From Verrucomicrobiota bacterium (GTDB taxonomy: Bacteria; Verrucomicrobiota; Verrucomicrobiia; Limisphaerales; UBA9464), in contig CANGKZ010000010.1 in NCBI GenBank assembly GCA_947454705.1, positions 62,001-126,000 on the forward strand: 64,000 nt of DNA, read 5' to 3'. The position numbers and the translations under genes were made by a program. A model generated the notes under the pieces. The model was not told the origin of the DNA and did not search any database. It saw only the letters and a program-made list of their open reading frames with translations. Shown here one piece after another: positions 38,497 to 47,913 of the stretch (positions are counted from its first letter, which is position 1; each line of letters begins with the position of its first letter).

Positions 38497-39690
38497 TTAA
38501 CGGGTCACCGTGGGCGACTTGGAGGTGGCCGGACCGGAAGCCGCCGGTTTGGGCGAGAATCCAGCGACCACCGGGGCGGCGGTGGCCTTGGCGTTCTTGG
38601 CCTTGTCTTCGAAGGCCACCACATCGCCCGCCTTCAACCCGCCGGTGACTTCGGCAAAGAAGTAATCGCTCACGCCGATGGTGATCACGCGTCGCTCCCA
38701 TTCCTCGCCCGACTTCACCCAGGCGTAGCGTTCCTGCTGCTTGAGCTCGGGGTTGTACTCGGTGAACACGGCGGCGAGCGGAGCGGCCACCACGTTTTCA
38801 GCACTGGCCACGGGAATCGAAATGTTGGCGGTCATGCCCGGGCGGACCCGCTTGTCCACGTCCTTGAGCAGGATCCGGGCGGCGAAGCCCTTGATGTTGT
38901 TCTTGATCGTCGCCTGCGGGGCCACGCGCTCCACCTTGCCGATGATCTTCAACCCGGGAACCGCCTCGACGGTCACTTCCACGTCCTGGTTCATGTGGAG
39001 CCGGGTGACGTCCGCCTGATTGATGTGGGCGTTGATGATGAGGTCGTTCAGGTTCGCGATCGTGAGAATCTCCGTACCAGAATTGAAACCACCGGAACCG
39101 CTGACCGCCTGTCCCACCGAGACCGGACGGGTGAGGACCGTGCAGTCGAAGGGTGCAGTCACGCGGGTTTTCAGGAGCTGGTATTCGATCAGGTCGAGCG
39201 CCTTCTGCGTGTTGCTGAGGCTGTTCTTGGCCAGGTCGAAGGTGGTGCGGGAGTCGTCATAGACTTCCTGGGCAACCAGGTGGCCTTTGAAAAGTTCCTC
39301 GGCGCGACGGAAATTTCGCTCGGCCTGCTCCAATTCGAGGCGGGAGCGTTCAATCGAATTCTTCTGGGAGCTCTGCTGGATGCGAAGATCGCGATCGTCG
39401 AGCTGGAACATGAGGTCGCCCTGCTTGACCGAATCACCTACGTCCACGGGCAGCTTCTCAATCTTGCCGTTCACCTCGGGACGCACGCTGACCTGATCGG
39501 CAGGCACGATTTCACCCGCCGCGCTGACCGCGAAGCGGATGTTGCGCGTCTCGACGGTCGCCTCGACCGGACGCGCATTGGCAGCGGCCGCAGCCTTGGT
39601 GGCCACCTGCTCCTGCTGCCAGCGCGTCCAGCCCACCCAGCCGCCTCCGCCCAAGATCAGGACGGCCAAAAGAATCCCCAGTGACTTCAT
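38497..39690 (-). CDS. HlyD/MacA-like membrane fusion protein
   Basis: N-terminal TM, lipoyl-like 'VRPEVNGKIEKLPVDVGDSVKQGDLMFQLDDRDLR', coiled-coil and barrel regions. Confidence 0.9.
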   Translation of the reverse strand: MKSLGILLAVLILGGGGWVGWTRWQQEQVATKAAAAANARPVEATVETRNIRFAVSAAGEIVPADQVSVRPEVNGKIEKLPVDVGDSVKQGDLMFQLDDRDLRIQQSSQKNSIERSRLELEQAERNFRRAEELFKGHLVAQEVYDDSRTTFDLAKNSLSNTQKALDLIEYQLLKTRVTAPFDCTVLTRPVSVGQAVSGSGGFNSGTEILTIANLNDLIINAHINQADVTRLHMNQDVEVTVEAVPGLKIIGKVERVAPQATIKNNIKGFAARILLKDVDKRVRPGMTANISIPVASAENVVAAPLAAVFTEYNPELKQQERYAWVKSGEEWERRVITIGVSDYFFAEVTGGLKAGDVVAFEDKAKNAKATAAPVVAGFSPKPAASGPATSKSPTVTR

Positions 39691-39736
39691 GCGTTGTTCC
39701 GAAGAAATACCATTAATACGTAGGCGTGCAATTCAG

Positions 39737-39778
39737 GATTGCGACCGGGCATTGTGTTTTAACGTTCCGGTCGCGATC
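39737..39778. promoter_or_regulatory. 12-bp inverted repeat in divergent promoter region (candidate operator)
   Basis: GATTGCGACCGG (39737-39748) / CCGGTCGCGATC (39767-39778), one mismatch, 18-bp spacer. Confidence 0.45.
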
Positions 39779-39792
39779 GTCCTTAGACCGCA

Positions 39793-41052
39793 ATGCGTTC
39801 AAACGAATTCATCCCGATTTTAGCCGCAAGTCTGGTGATTGCCCGCTGGGCTGCTGAAACCTTTCTGTCCGGGCTGAACCGGCGGCACGTAAACGCGCAC
39901 GCCGGCGCGGTGCCGGAGGCGTTTCGTGACACCGTGGATGCGCCGACCTACGCGCAATCCGTCGAGTACACGCTGACGAAGTCGCGATTCGGCATCCTGG
40001 AAGACACCTGGGGCACCTTGATTCTGCTGCTGGCCCTGTTCACCCCGGTGGTGCCGGGGGTGTTCTCCGCGTTTCGCGATCGTTTTGGGGACGGGGTGGT
40101 GACCGATGCCTGCTGGCTGTTTTCCGTGGGAATGCTGCTCTCGATCCCGGAACTGCCTTTCTCGTGGTGGCAGCAATTCCGCATTGAATCTCGGTTTGGC
40201 TTTAATCAGTCGACCCAGGGCACGTGGTGGATGGACCGGGTCAAGGGGCTGCTGCTGGGCGCGATTCTGGGCATTCCCCTGCTCATGCTGCTGCTGAAGC
40301 TGGTGAGCTGGCTCGGGGATTCGTGGTGGATCGCGGGATGGGCCGTGATGCTCGGGTTCCAACTCCTGATGACCGTGCTGGCTCCGCTGGTGATCCTGCC
40401 GTTGTTCAACAAGCTCACTCCCCTTCCCGATGGCTCCCTGCGGGATCGGTTGCTGAAACTCGGCGAACGAACCGGATTTTCCGCGCGATCCATTTTGGTC
40501 ATGGATGGAAGCCGTCGATCGAGCCACTCCAACGCGTTTTTTACCGGATTTGGTTCATTCCGGAAAATCGTCCTGTTCGACACGTTGATCAACCAGCTGA
40601 CCGAGCCCGAGCTGGAAGCGGTGCTGGCGCACGAGGTGGGACACTACAAGCGCGGTCACATTCCCAAGATGCTGCTGGGGTCGGCGGCCATGACTTTCCT
40701 CGGGTTTGCCTGCGTGGCCTGGCTGGCGCGACAGCCGGAATTCACCGGGGCGTTTGGTTTTCCTGCCGGATCCGGACTCGCTCCGGCGCTGCTTTGCTTC
40801 GGGCTGCTTGGCGGAACGGTCACCTTTTGGACCGGACCGTTGATGAATCGGTGGTCACGCAAACACGAATTCGAGGCCGATCGCTATGCGGCCGACGCCA
40901 TGGGGGAAAATCAGTCTCTGATCGGCGCCCTGCGGAAACTGTCCGAGAAGAATCTCTCCAATCTGACCCCGCATCCCCTGTTCAGCGCGTGGCACTACTC
41001 GCATCCGACGCTGGTGGAGCGGGAACAGGCGTTGGTCCCAGCGAAGGGGTGA
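39793..41052 (+). CDS. M48 family metallopeptidase (STE24/CAAX-protease-like)
   Basis: 'ELEAVLAHEVGHYKRGHI' (HEXXH), multiple TMs, 'RKHEFEADRYAADAMG'. Confidence 0.93.
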   Translation: MRSNEFIPILAASLVIARWAAETFLSGLNRRHVNAHAGAVPEAFRDTVDAPTYAQSVEYTLTKSRFGILEDTWGTLILLLALFTPVVPGVFSAFRDRFGDGVVTDACWLFSVGMLLSIPELPFSWWQQFRIESRFGFNQSTQGTWWMDRVKGLLLGAILGIPLLMLLLKLVSWLGDSWWIAGWAVMLGFQLLMTVLAPLVILPLFNKLTPLPDGSLRDRLLKLGERTGFSARSILVMDGSRRSSHSNAFFTGFGSFRKIVLFDTLINQLTEPELEAVLAHEVGHYKRGHIPKMLLGSAAMTFLGFACVAWLARQPEFTGAFGFPAGSGLAPALLCFGLLGGTVTFWTGPLMNRWSRKHEFEADRYAADAMGENQSLIGALRKLSEKNLSNLTPHPLFSAWHYSHPTLVEREQALVPAKG

Positions 41053-41101
41053 TCGCATCGTTGCGCACCTGCAGTTCCGTTCCATGTGCAGGCTTGCAAC
41101 C

Positions 41102-41247
41102 GGGCAACGACGACGCTTGCGCTGGTCGTTTTGAAGTATCGGCAGAGCGGCAGCTCTGCCCTACCCCACGACGGTAGGGCGGTGTTGCTGCGCCGCCGTA
41201 ACTGTACTCCCCTTCAACGCTTCAACTTTTCGACCCTTCAACTTCCG
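41102..41247 (+). repeat. Dispersed double-hairpin repeat, family B copy 2, followed by octameric TTCAAC tract
   Basis: Aligned with 2120-2250; hairpin GGCAGAGC-GGCA-GCTCTGCC (41141-41160); TTCAACGC TTCAACTT TTCGACCC TTCAACTT. Confidence 0.75.
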
Positions 41248-41264
41248 CGCGTAGGCCGAAAAAA

Positions 41265-41298
41265 AGTCCGAAGCGCGTTACGCTTCGGACTCTTTTCG
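41265..41298. terminator. Bidirectional intrinsic terminator
   Basis: Perfect 11-bp stem AGTCCGAAGCG-cgtta-CGCTTCGGACT flanked by A7 upstream and CTTTT downstream; lies between convergent genes. Confidence 0.85.
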
Positions 41299-41347
41299 CC
41301 TTTTGCCTTTTTACTTTTGCCTTCGGCGCCCGGGGCCGCCGCTCGCG

Positions 41348-41779
41348 TCACTTGTCGGGGATCGTGATCACGGCGCCGGCCTCGATGGTCATCTTCGACA
41401 TCTTCAGGCGCGACGGGGTGGTGGCGGTGGGCTGCTGGCCGACGGGATTGATGTTGTAAGTCTCACCCACCACCGCAGGCGGGAACTTTCCGTTCTGGAA
41501 ATAAGGCGAGAGGTCGGTCTCGGTCGGGGTCTCGTTGTCGCCCTTTTTGTGCTCGGCGGCCCAGAGCTGCTTCTGGTTATCGATGACCCGCAGGTTCTGG
41601 ATGATGCTGTTGTAGCGCGCCGTGGCCAGGGAACCGTTGATGTTGGGGATCGCCACCATCGCCAGGAGGCCAATGATCATGATGACGATCATGATCTCGA
41701 TCAGGGTGAACCCGGAGCGGAGACCCGTAAGCCGGCGGTTGCGGGAATCGGGGCGGTTCGTGCGGAGATTCAAGTGCAT
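41348..41779 (-). CDS. Type II secretion/type IV pseudopilin-like protein
   Basis: 'LRSGFTLIEIMIVIMIIGLLAMVAIPNINGSLATAR'; start placed at MHLNLRTN. Confidence 0.85.
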   Translation of the reverse strand: MHLNLRTNRPDSRNRRLTGLRSGFTLIEIMIVIMIIGLLAMVAIPNINGSLATARYNSIIQNLRVIDNQKQLWAAEHKKGDNETPTETDLSPYFQNGKFPPAVVGETYNINPVGQQPTATTPSRLKMSKMTIEAGAVITIPDK

Positions 41780-42005
41780 GGTGTCGTGAATTAAAGCTGG
41801 TCCCGAGGGGCCTGGAGAACAAACACCACCGCGACCAAAAGGTTGCGGACGAAGGGGTGTCCCCGGACTCGGATACATCGGGCGAACCAGGAAACGGTAA
41901 CGCGGGCGGCTTCGGATTCAATGGCCATTTCCGCACGAACCCCTCCGCGGAAACCAGATGGTGGTTGTGGACACCCCGGGGCATCGCTATTTCCTCCACG
42001 CCGCA

Positions 42006-44066
42006 ATGTCCTCGTCCCCGTCGTCATCCGCCAAATCCTTTCAGCGCGTCTCCGCGCCGACGCCGCTGTCCTGGCGGCTGTGGCTGGCCGTGTCGGCCGG
42101 GGCCACGCTCGCAGGACTCGGGCTCTCGGCCTTGGGCCGTCTCGACCGCGGAGGATACAGCGTCGCACTCGCCCTGGCCGTCCTGGCTTTTGGCAATCTT
42201 TGGGGACACGAACTCCGCGCCTCGCTCCACCACGCGACTTCCCGCGTCCGCCGATGGCGTCGCCCCGCACCCCTTGGGTTCCTGATCCTGTTCGCCGCGG
42301 TCGGCCTGGGCGGGGCCATGCACGCGCCGGTGAATTACGATACCCTGTGGTACCGGCTCCCCCGCGTGCTGCATTGGCTGGCCGACGGCCGCTGGCACTG
42401 GATCGACACCCAGGAGCTTCGACTCAATGTCATCTCCACCGGTATGGAATGGCTTTGGGCCCCGCTGGTCGCCGCCACGAAGTCGGATCGACTGCTCTTC
42501 CTCCCGAATTGGATCAGCTTTGCCCTGCTCCCGGGCGCGGTGTTCAGCACGTTCGTCCGCCTCGGAGTCTCCCCGCGCACCGCGTGGTGGTGGATGTGGC
42601 TGCTCCCCGCAGGATGGATCTACGCGTTCCAAGCGGGCAGCGCCGGCAACGACGCCTATTCCACCGTGTACGCGTTGCTGATGGTTAATATGGCGCTGCG
42701 TTCCCGGACGCCGGGCCGCGAATCCGACTGGCACTGGGCCATGCTCGCCGTGGCCCTGCTCACCAACGCCAAACAGAGCAATGCCCCACTCGGCCTTCTT
42801 TGGCTGATGGCCGCACTGCCGGGATGGCGCATCGCCGTCCAGCGGCCCTGGACCACGCTCGGCGTGGCGGTTTGCGGAGCCCTGGTGTCGATGATTCCCA
42901 CCACCGCGTTGAACTTGCACCACACCGGGAACTGGATGGGCTGGTCGCGGGAGCAACAAATCTGGGTTCCGTTCAAACCCTGGGTGGCGGTGATCACCAA
43001 CACGGTTCTCATTTCGATCCACAACCTGCTGCCACCCATCGTCCCCGGAACCGGGGCCTGGAACGCGTGGATGGCCCATCTTTCCGATCCGGCAACGTCC
43101 CTGGGACAGCACCTCCGCGGCTTCGAATTCTTTGGGCACATCCCCCAGGCCATCACCGAGGCCCGCGCAGGTTTGGGTCCCGTGTTGGTCCTTTTGGCGG
43201 GCTGGATTGCCGGAGCGCGCGTCTTTGGAAAATCGAAGCCTTCGCTCCGAACCCAATCGATCCGGCAATCCACCCGATGGATCCGGTGGTCGTTGTGGCC
43301 GGTGTTGGTGTTGTTTCTTTCCACCATGGGATGCCGCGAACCGGCGCGCTACCTGGCCACCTACTACCCGTTCCTGCTGGTGTTCGCCCTCGGGGCCACG
43401 GCTCCGCTGGGCCTGTTGAGAAGCCCTGCGTGGCGACGGGCCGTCACGGGCACCATTGCCGTTTCGATCCTGCTCGTGCTGGTGTCGCGGCAGCGTCCGA
43501 TCCTCACCACGCCCGGCGTGACCGGATGGCTGGCGGAACACGCTCCGTTCGGGCGCAACCTCTGGGCCAAGATCCAACGGAAACAGGAAGACCACCTCGC
43601 CGAAGGCAACCGGCTGGAACCGGTGCTGGACGCCGTCCGAAACGAACGCGTCATCGGATTCGCGGCCAAATCCACCGGGGAAGTCCGGCTCTGGGAACCC
43701 ATGGGAACTCGCCGCGTGGTGCACGTGCCGCCGCATGTCACGGCGGATCAAATTCGGTCCCAGGGGGTCCGCCGGGTCATCGTCAATGACATCGCCGCCG
43801 TCGAAGAGGGAGACCGCGATGGAATGGAATGGGCGCGAAAACGCGGTGGAATCGTGGTGACCGCCTATCCGCTCTCCACCACCGAAGCCGCCGCCCGGTC
43901 GGCCCGGGGGGAGACCCTCGACCTCGAAGGCCTCGCCCGCGGACGCGCCAAGCCGGGCGAGACTCCGCCGGTGGACAATTTGTACGTGGTGGATCTGACC
44001 GAGTCGGTTCCAGCCAAGGCCAGTGTTCCAAGAACGCGACTTGAACCCCCGGCACTGCGCCAGTAA
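42006..44066 (+). CDS. Polytopic membrane glycosyltransferase-like protein (GT39/PMT-like)
   Basis: 702-aa multi-TM ORF; 'NYDTLWYRLPRVLHWLADGRWHW'; paralogous to 45841-47736. Confidence 0.65.
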   Translation: MSSSPSSSAKSFQRVSAPTPLSWRLWLAVSAGATLAGLGLSALGRLDRGGYSVALALAVLAFGNLWGHELRASLHHATSRVRRWRRPAPLGFLILFAAVGLGGAMHAPVNYDTLWYRLPRVLHWLADGRWHWIDTQELRLNVISTGMEWLWAPLVAATKSDRLLFLPNWISFALLPGAVFSTFVRLGVSPRTAWWWMWLLPAGWIYAFQAGSAGNDAYSTVYALLMVNMALRSRTPGRESDWHWAMLAVALLTNAKQSNAPLGLLWLMAALPGWRIAVQRPWTTLGVAVCGALVSMIPTTALNLHHTGNWMGWSREQQIWVPFKPWVAVITNTVLISIHNLLPPIVPGTGAWNAWMAHLSDPATSLGQHLRGFEFFGHIPQAITEARAGLGPVLVLLAGWIAGARVFGKSKPSLRTQSIRQSTRWIRWSLWPVLVLFLSTMGCREPARYLATYYPFLLVFALGATAPLGLLRSPAWRRAVTGTIAVSILLVLVSRQRPILTTPGVTGWLAEHAPFGRNLWAKIQRKQEDHLAEGNRLEPVLDAVRNERVIGFAAKSTGEVRLWEPMGTRRVVHVPPHVTADQIRSQGVRRVIVNDIAAVEEGDRDGMEWARKRGGIVVTAYPLSTTEAAARSARGETLDLEGLARGRAKPGETPPVDNLYVVDLTESVPAKASVPRTRLEPPALRQ

Positions 44067-44088
44067 CACTCCCGAAGATTTTTTACTC

Positions 44089-45282
44089 ATGCCGGCCGAC
44101 CTAGAGCTGACCATCGTGATGCCCTGCCTCAATGAGGCGGAAACCCTGGCCCGTTGCATCGAGAAGGCCCTCGCGGGCATTGCCGCTGCCGGGGTCACCG
44201 GCGAGGTCCTCATTGCAGACAACGGAAGCACCGACGGCTCGATCGAAATCGCCGAGCGCCTCGGAGCCCGGGTGGAACGCGTCACCGCCAAGGGCTACGG
44301 CAACGCCCTCCGGGGTGGTATCGCCGCCGCCCGCGGACGCTGGATCATCATGGGGGACTCGGACGACAGCTACGATTTCTCCAACATCAAGGGCTTCGTG
44401 GACAAACTCCGCGAAGGCTACGATCTGGTGATGGGCTGCCGCCTCCCGAACGGCGGAGGCACCATCAACCCCGGCGCGATGCCCTGGAAGAACCGCTGGA
44501 TCGGCAATCCGTCGCTCTCGTTCCTCGGTCGGTTGTTCTTCAAGACCCCGATTCACGATTTCCACTGCGGCATGCGCGGGTTCTCGGCCGACGGCTACCG
44601 TCGCATGGACCTCAAGACCACCGGCATGGAGTTCGCCTCGGAAATGGTCATGAAGGCCACCATCAAGGGCCTGCGGATCACCGAAGTTCCCATCACGCTG
44701 TTCAAGGACGGCCGCAACCGTCCCCCGCATCTGAAGCCCTGGCGCGACGGATGGCGCCACCTGCGCTTCATGCTGATCTATTCGCCGAAGTGGCTCTTCC
44801 TGCTGCCCGGCACCCTGCTCTTCCTCACCGGAGCCGCCGGACTCGGTGTGCTCAGCTACTCGCCGATGCAGATCGGACGGATCCACCTCGACGTCGGCGC
44901 GCAGCTCAGCGCGGGGCTCTGGATGGTCCTCGGGGCACAGTTCATCTCCCTCGCCTTTTTCACCAAGGTCTTTGCGGTCAATGAAGGGCTCCTCAATGCC
45001 GACACCGGCTTCACCAGCCTGATCCGCCGCTTTACCCTGGAGCGCGGATTGATCGTGGGTCTGCTGACCGCGCTGATTGGAATCGGATTGTTCCTCCGGG
45101 CCGTGATGGTCTGGAAGGCGGCCAACTTCGGGGTGATCGACTACGCCGACAACGTCCGCCGGCTGATCCCCGCAGCGATTCTGGTCATCCTCGGATTGCA
45201 GCTCATCTCGAGCAGCTTCTTCATGGGAGTGCTCGGCCTGAAGACCGCAGGAAAACCCGCCGCGCCCGCTCCCCGCGCATGA
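44089..45282 (+). CDS. Family 2 glycosyltransferase with C-terminal TM segments
   Basis: 'LTIVMPCLNEAETLARCI', 'EVLIADNGSTDGSIEIA', 'GDSDDSYDF'. Confidence 0.92.
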   Translation: MPADLELTIVMPCLNEAETLARCIEKALAGIAAAGVTGEVLIADNGSTDGSIEIAERLGARVERVTAKGYGNALRGGIAAARGRWIIMGDSDDSYDFSNIKGFVDKLREGYDLVMGCRLPNGGGTINPGAMPWKNRWIGNPSLSFLGRLFFKTPIHDFHCGMRGFSADGYRRMDLKTTGMEFASEMVMKATIKGLRITEVPITLFKDGRNRPPHLKPWRDGWRHLRFMLIYSPKWLFLLPGTLLFLTGAAGLGVLSYSPMQIGRIHLDVGAQLSAGLWMVLGAQFISLAFFTKVFAVNEGLLNADTGFTSLIRRFTLERGLIVGLLTALIGIGLFLRAVMVWKAANFGVIDYADNVRRLIPAAILVILGLQLISSSFFMGVLGLKTAGKPAAPAPRA

Positions 45283-45836
45283 CCTTCCTGGATCGGTTCA
45301 TCCAAAACTGGCGCGTTCGCACCGCGTCCCGGTTCATCATTCACGGGATGAAGGTGCTGGACCTCGGCAGTGCCGATGGCGTGCTGCTCGATTACTCGGG
45401 CATTTGCGGTCCCGGCAGCATGGGGATTGATCCCACGCTCCCGGCCCCGGCCAAGACCGCGGGGGGCCATCAGCTTGTTCCTGGTTTTTTCCCTCAGGAT
45501 CTCCCGCCCGGCCGCCCGTTCGATGCCATCGCCATGCTCGCGGTGCTCGAACATTTCCCCAACGATCAGCACGCGATTTTGGCCGACGGCATTGCCAAGC
45601 ACCTGCGTCCCGGTGGACTGCTGGTGATCACGGTTCCTTCCGCCGCCGTGGATCACATTCTCAAGGTCCTCACCACCCTGCGGCTCATCCATGGCATGTC
45701 CCTGGAGGAACACCACGGGTACGACACCTCGATGACCGCGCAGATCTTCTGCCCCCCGCGGTTCCGATTGCTGAAGCACGAGAAATTCCAGCTCGGGCTG
45801 AACAATCTGTTCGTCTTCGAACGCCTGGCTTCCTGA
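45279..45836 (+). CDS. SAM-dependent methyltransferase
   Basis: 'MKVLDLGSADGVLLDYSG...MGIDPT', 'FDAIAMLAVLEHF', 'LRPGGLLVITVPS'; 4-bp overlap with the GT2 gene. Confidence 0.88.
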   Translation: MTFLDRFIQNWRVRTASRFIIHGMKVLDLGSADGVLLDYSGICGPGSMGIDPTLPAPAKTAGGHQLVPGFFPQDLPPGRPFDAIAMLAVLEHFPNDQHAILADGIAKHLRPGGLLVITVPSAAVDHILKVLTTLRLIHGMSLEEHHGYDTSMTAQIFCPPRFRLLKHEKFQLGLNNLFVFERLAS

Positions 45837-45840
45837 TCCC

Positions 45841-47736
45841 GTGAACCCGCCGCACCGCGTGACCGCCCCGCCGGGGTTGCGGCCCTGGCTGTGGTTCAAC
45901 GTCACCGCCAGCGCCGCCGGCTGGCTGCTTTCCCCGCTCGGTTTTCTCAAGCTCCCAGCCCTGATCGGCGTGGGCCTCATGGTCACCCTCGTGGCCTGGT
46001 TCACGCGGCCGCAAACGCAGCCACCCCCGGGCCGCAGTGCCTTCCCGCGTTTCCTCCGACGCTTCCGTCAACCGCTGCCGCTCGCCTTTGCCGTGCTCGC
46101 CCTGCTGGCCTTTGCGGGCGGCGTGCTGCATCCGCCCAGCAATTACGATGGCCTCAGCTACCGCACGCCGCGGGTGCTGATCTGGCTCGCCGAGGGCCGG
46201 TGGCACTGGGTCGAATCCGCCTACCAGCGTCTGAACGTCCGCACCGCCGGATTCGAATGGGCCACGCTTCCGATCCTCGCGCTGTTCAAGACCGACCGCT
46301 TCCTGTTCCTCCTCAACAGCGTTTCATTTTTGATTTTCCCGGGGCTGATTTTTTCCGTGTGGCGTCAGCTAGGGGTCCCGGGACGCGTCGCCCGCGCCTG
46401 GATGTGGCTGCTGCCCACCGGCGGATGCTTCGCGCTTCAGGCGGGCAGTATCGGAAATGATCTCTTCGGCGCCCTGTGGCCGCTGGCCGCGATGCACTAC
46501 GCGCTTCGCGCCCGACACACCCGCAGCGCCACCGATGCCGCCGCAGCCCTGCTCGCGGCCGGACTCATGACCGCCGCCAAGGTCAGCAACCTTCCGCTGC
46601 TCCTGCCCATTGCGCTGGCCCTGCTTCCCTCCGCCCTCGGCCTGCTGCGAAAGCCGCTCCTGCTCGCGGCCACCGCAGTTCTCGGCGTGACTGTCTCGTT
46701 CCTGCCCACCGCGGTGCTCAATGTGAAGTTCTGTGGCGACTGGACCGGACTGGTGATGGAGCGCGCCATGCTCGGACACGGCTCGCCCGGGCTCTACTTC
46801 ACCCACTCCACCGCCCTGCTCACACTGCAAAGCGCGGCACCGCCGATCTTCCCCGCAGCCTCGGCCTGGAATCGATGGATCGGCTCTCACCTGCCTCAAT
46901 CCTGGAAGGAACGGATCGACCACCGGGTCGAACTCGGCGCCGCCAGCTACGAACTGCGCGAACTCAACAACGAGGAAAACGCCGGCCTCGGCACCGGCCC
47001 CACCCTGCTCCTCGTGCTACTCGCCTTCGCCTCGTGGCGCGGACCAAAAAAGAGACACACCAATTCTGCGACGCCGTTTTCGGTGCGACTGGTGCGCTGG
47101 TCTCCGTGGGTTTCGATTTTGGTCTTCCTCGCCGGCACCGGGATGGTGGCCTGCGGGCGCGTGGCGGCGCCGTATTACGCGATGCTGATTCCCGCCCTGG
47201 TCGCCGGTCCGGGCGCGGTGGCGGCCACGCGACGACGCCCCTTCCAATGCCTCGCCGGGCTCTCCTTCGCTCTCGCCTTCGCCATCGTGATTCTCTCGCC
47301 CGCCCGGCCGCTCTGGCCCGCGGGATCGGTGTTGGAGGCGCTGCGCGCCCGACACGATTCGCCCATGCTGAGCAAGGCGGCGCTGACCTTTGAGGTGTAT
47401 GCGCGCCGATGGGACCATCTCGCCCCGTTGCGCGAAGCGATTCCCGCGGAGGAGAATCTGGTGGGCTACACCGGATGGGACGAGTCGGAGACCTCGCTCT
47501 GGAGGCCGTTCGATCGGCGTCGCGTGTTGCACGTCACTGCGGCCGACACCGCGGAACGACTCCGGGCCCGGGGATTGCGCTACCTCACGCTCTCCACGGA
47601 AACCGCGCCGTGGATTCTGAAATCCTCACTCGAAGACTGGGTGAAGCAGGTTCGCGGCACCGTGGTGTTGAAGAAGAAGCTCCGGCTCCGCATCAGCGGT
47701 GAGCCGGTCGAATGGTGGGTGGTGCGACTCGATTGA
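45841..47736 (+). CDS. Polytopic membrane glycosyltransferase-like protein (GT39/PMT-like)
   Basis: GTG start; 'NYDGLSYRTPRVLIWLAEGRWHW'; paralog of 42006-44066. Confidence 0.65.
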   Translation: MNPPHRVTAPPGLRPWLWFNVTASAAGWLLSPLGFLKLPALIGVGLMVTLVAWFTRPQTQPPPGRSAFPRFLRRFRQPLPLAFAVLALLAFAGGVLHPPSNYDGLSYRTPRVLIWLAEGRWHWVESAYQRLNVRTAGFEWATLPILALFKTDRFLFLLNSVSFLIFPGLIFSVWRQLGVPGRVARAWMWLLPTGGCFALQAGSIGNDLFGALWPLAAMHYALRARHTRSATDAAAALLAAGLMTAAKVSNLPLLLPIALALLPSALGLLRKPLLLAATAVLGVTVSFLPTAVLNVKFCGDWTGLVMERAMLGHGSPGLYFTHSTALLTLQSAAPPIFPAASAWNRWIGSHLPQSWKERIDHRVELGAASYELRELNNEENAGLGTGPTLLLVLLAFASWRGPKKRHTNSATPFSVRLVRWSPWVSILVFLAGTGMVACGRVAAPYYAMLIPALVAGPGAVAATRRRPFQCLAGLSFALAFAIVILSPARPLWPAGSVLEALRARHDSPMLSKAALTFEVYARRWDHLAPLREAIPAEENLVGYTGWDESETSLWRPFDRRRVLHVTAADTAERLRARGLRYLTLSTETAPWILKSSLEDWVKQVRGTVVLKKKLRLRISGEPVEWWVVRLD

Positions 47737-47744
47737 ACCGCCGG

Positions 47745-47779
47745 GGAGATGGCAGATGGGAGCTGGGAGATGGGGGATC
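47745..47779. repeat. Heptanucleotide tandem tract GGAGATG/GCAGATG/GGAGCTG/GGAGATG/GGGGATC
   Basis: Five contiguous 7-bp units just after the stop codon of the preceding gene. Confidence 0.7.
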
Positions 47780-47812
47780 GAAATGTTTCCCAAGGGGGTG
47801 AATTGACGCCCG

Positions 47813-47852
47813 TCCGGCGTTCGAAAGCGCCAGAGGACTGGCGCACTCCATG
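47813..47852 (-). repeat. Dispersed palindromic repeat, family A copy 4
   Basis: Reverse complement reads TGGAGTGCGCCAGTCCTCTGGCGCTTTCGAA; perfect 7-bp stem GCGCCAG/CTGGCGC (47827-47844). Confidence 0.65.
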
Positions 47853-47913
47853 ACGCTGTCGCGACTCCACTCCCGCGTGGCGAACCTCGCCCACCGCACG
47901 AACTGAACCGCGG

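Noticed and set aside
42024-44291. 755-aa minus-strand ORF opposite the membrane glycosyltransferase
   Set aside because: Biased Arg/Gly/Gln composition with no hydrophobic or domain pattern; the plus-strand ORF is a coherent multi-TM protein.
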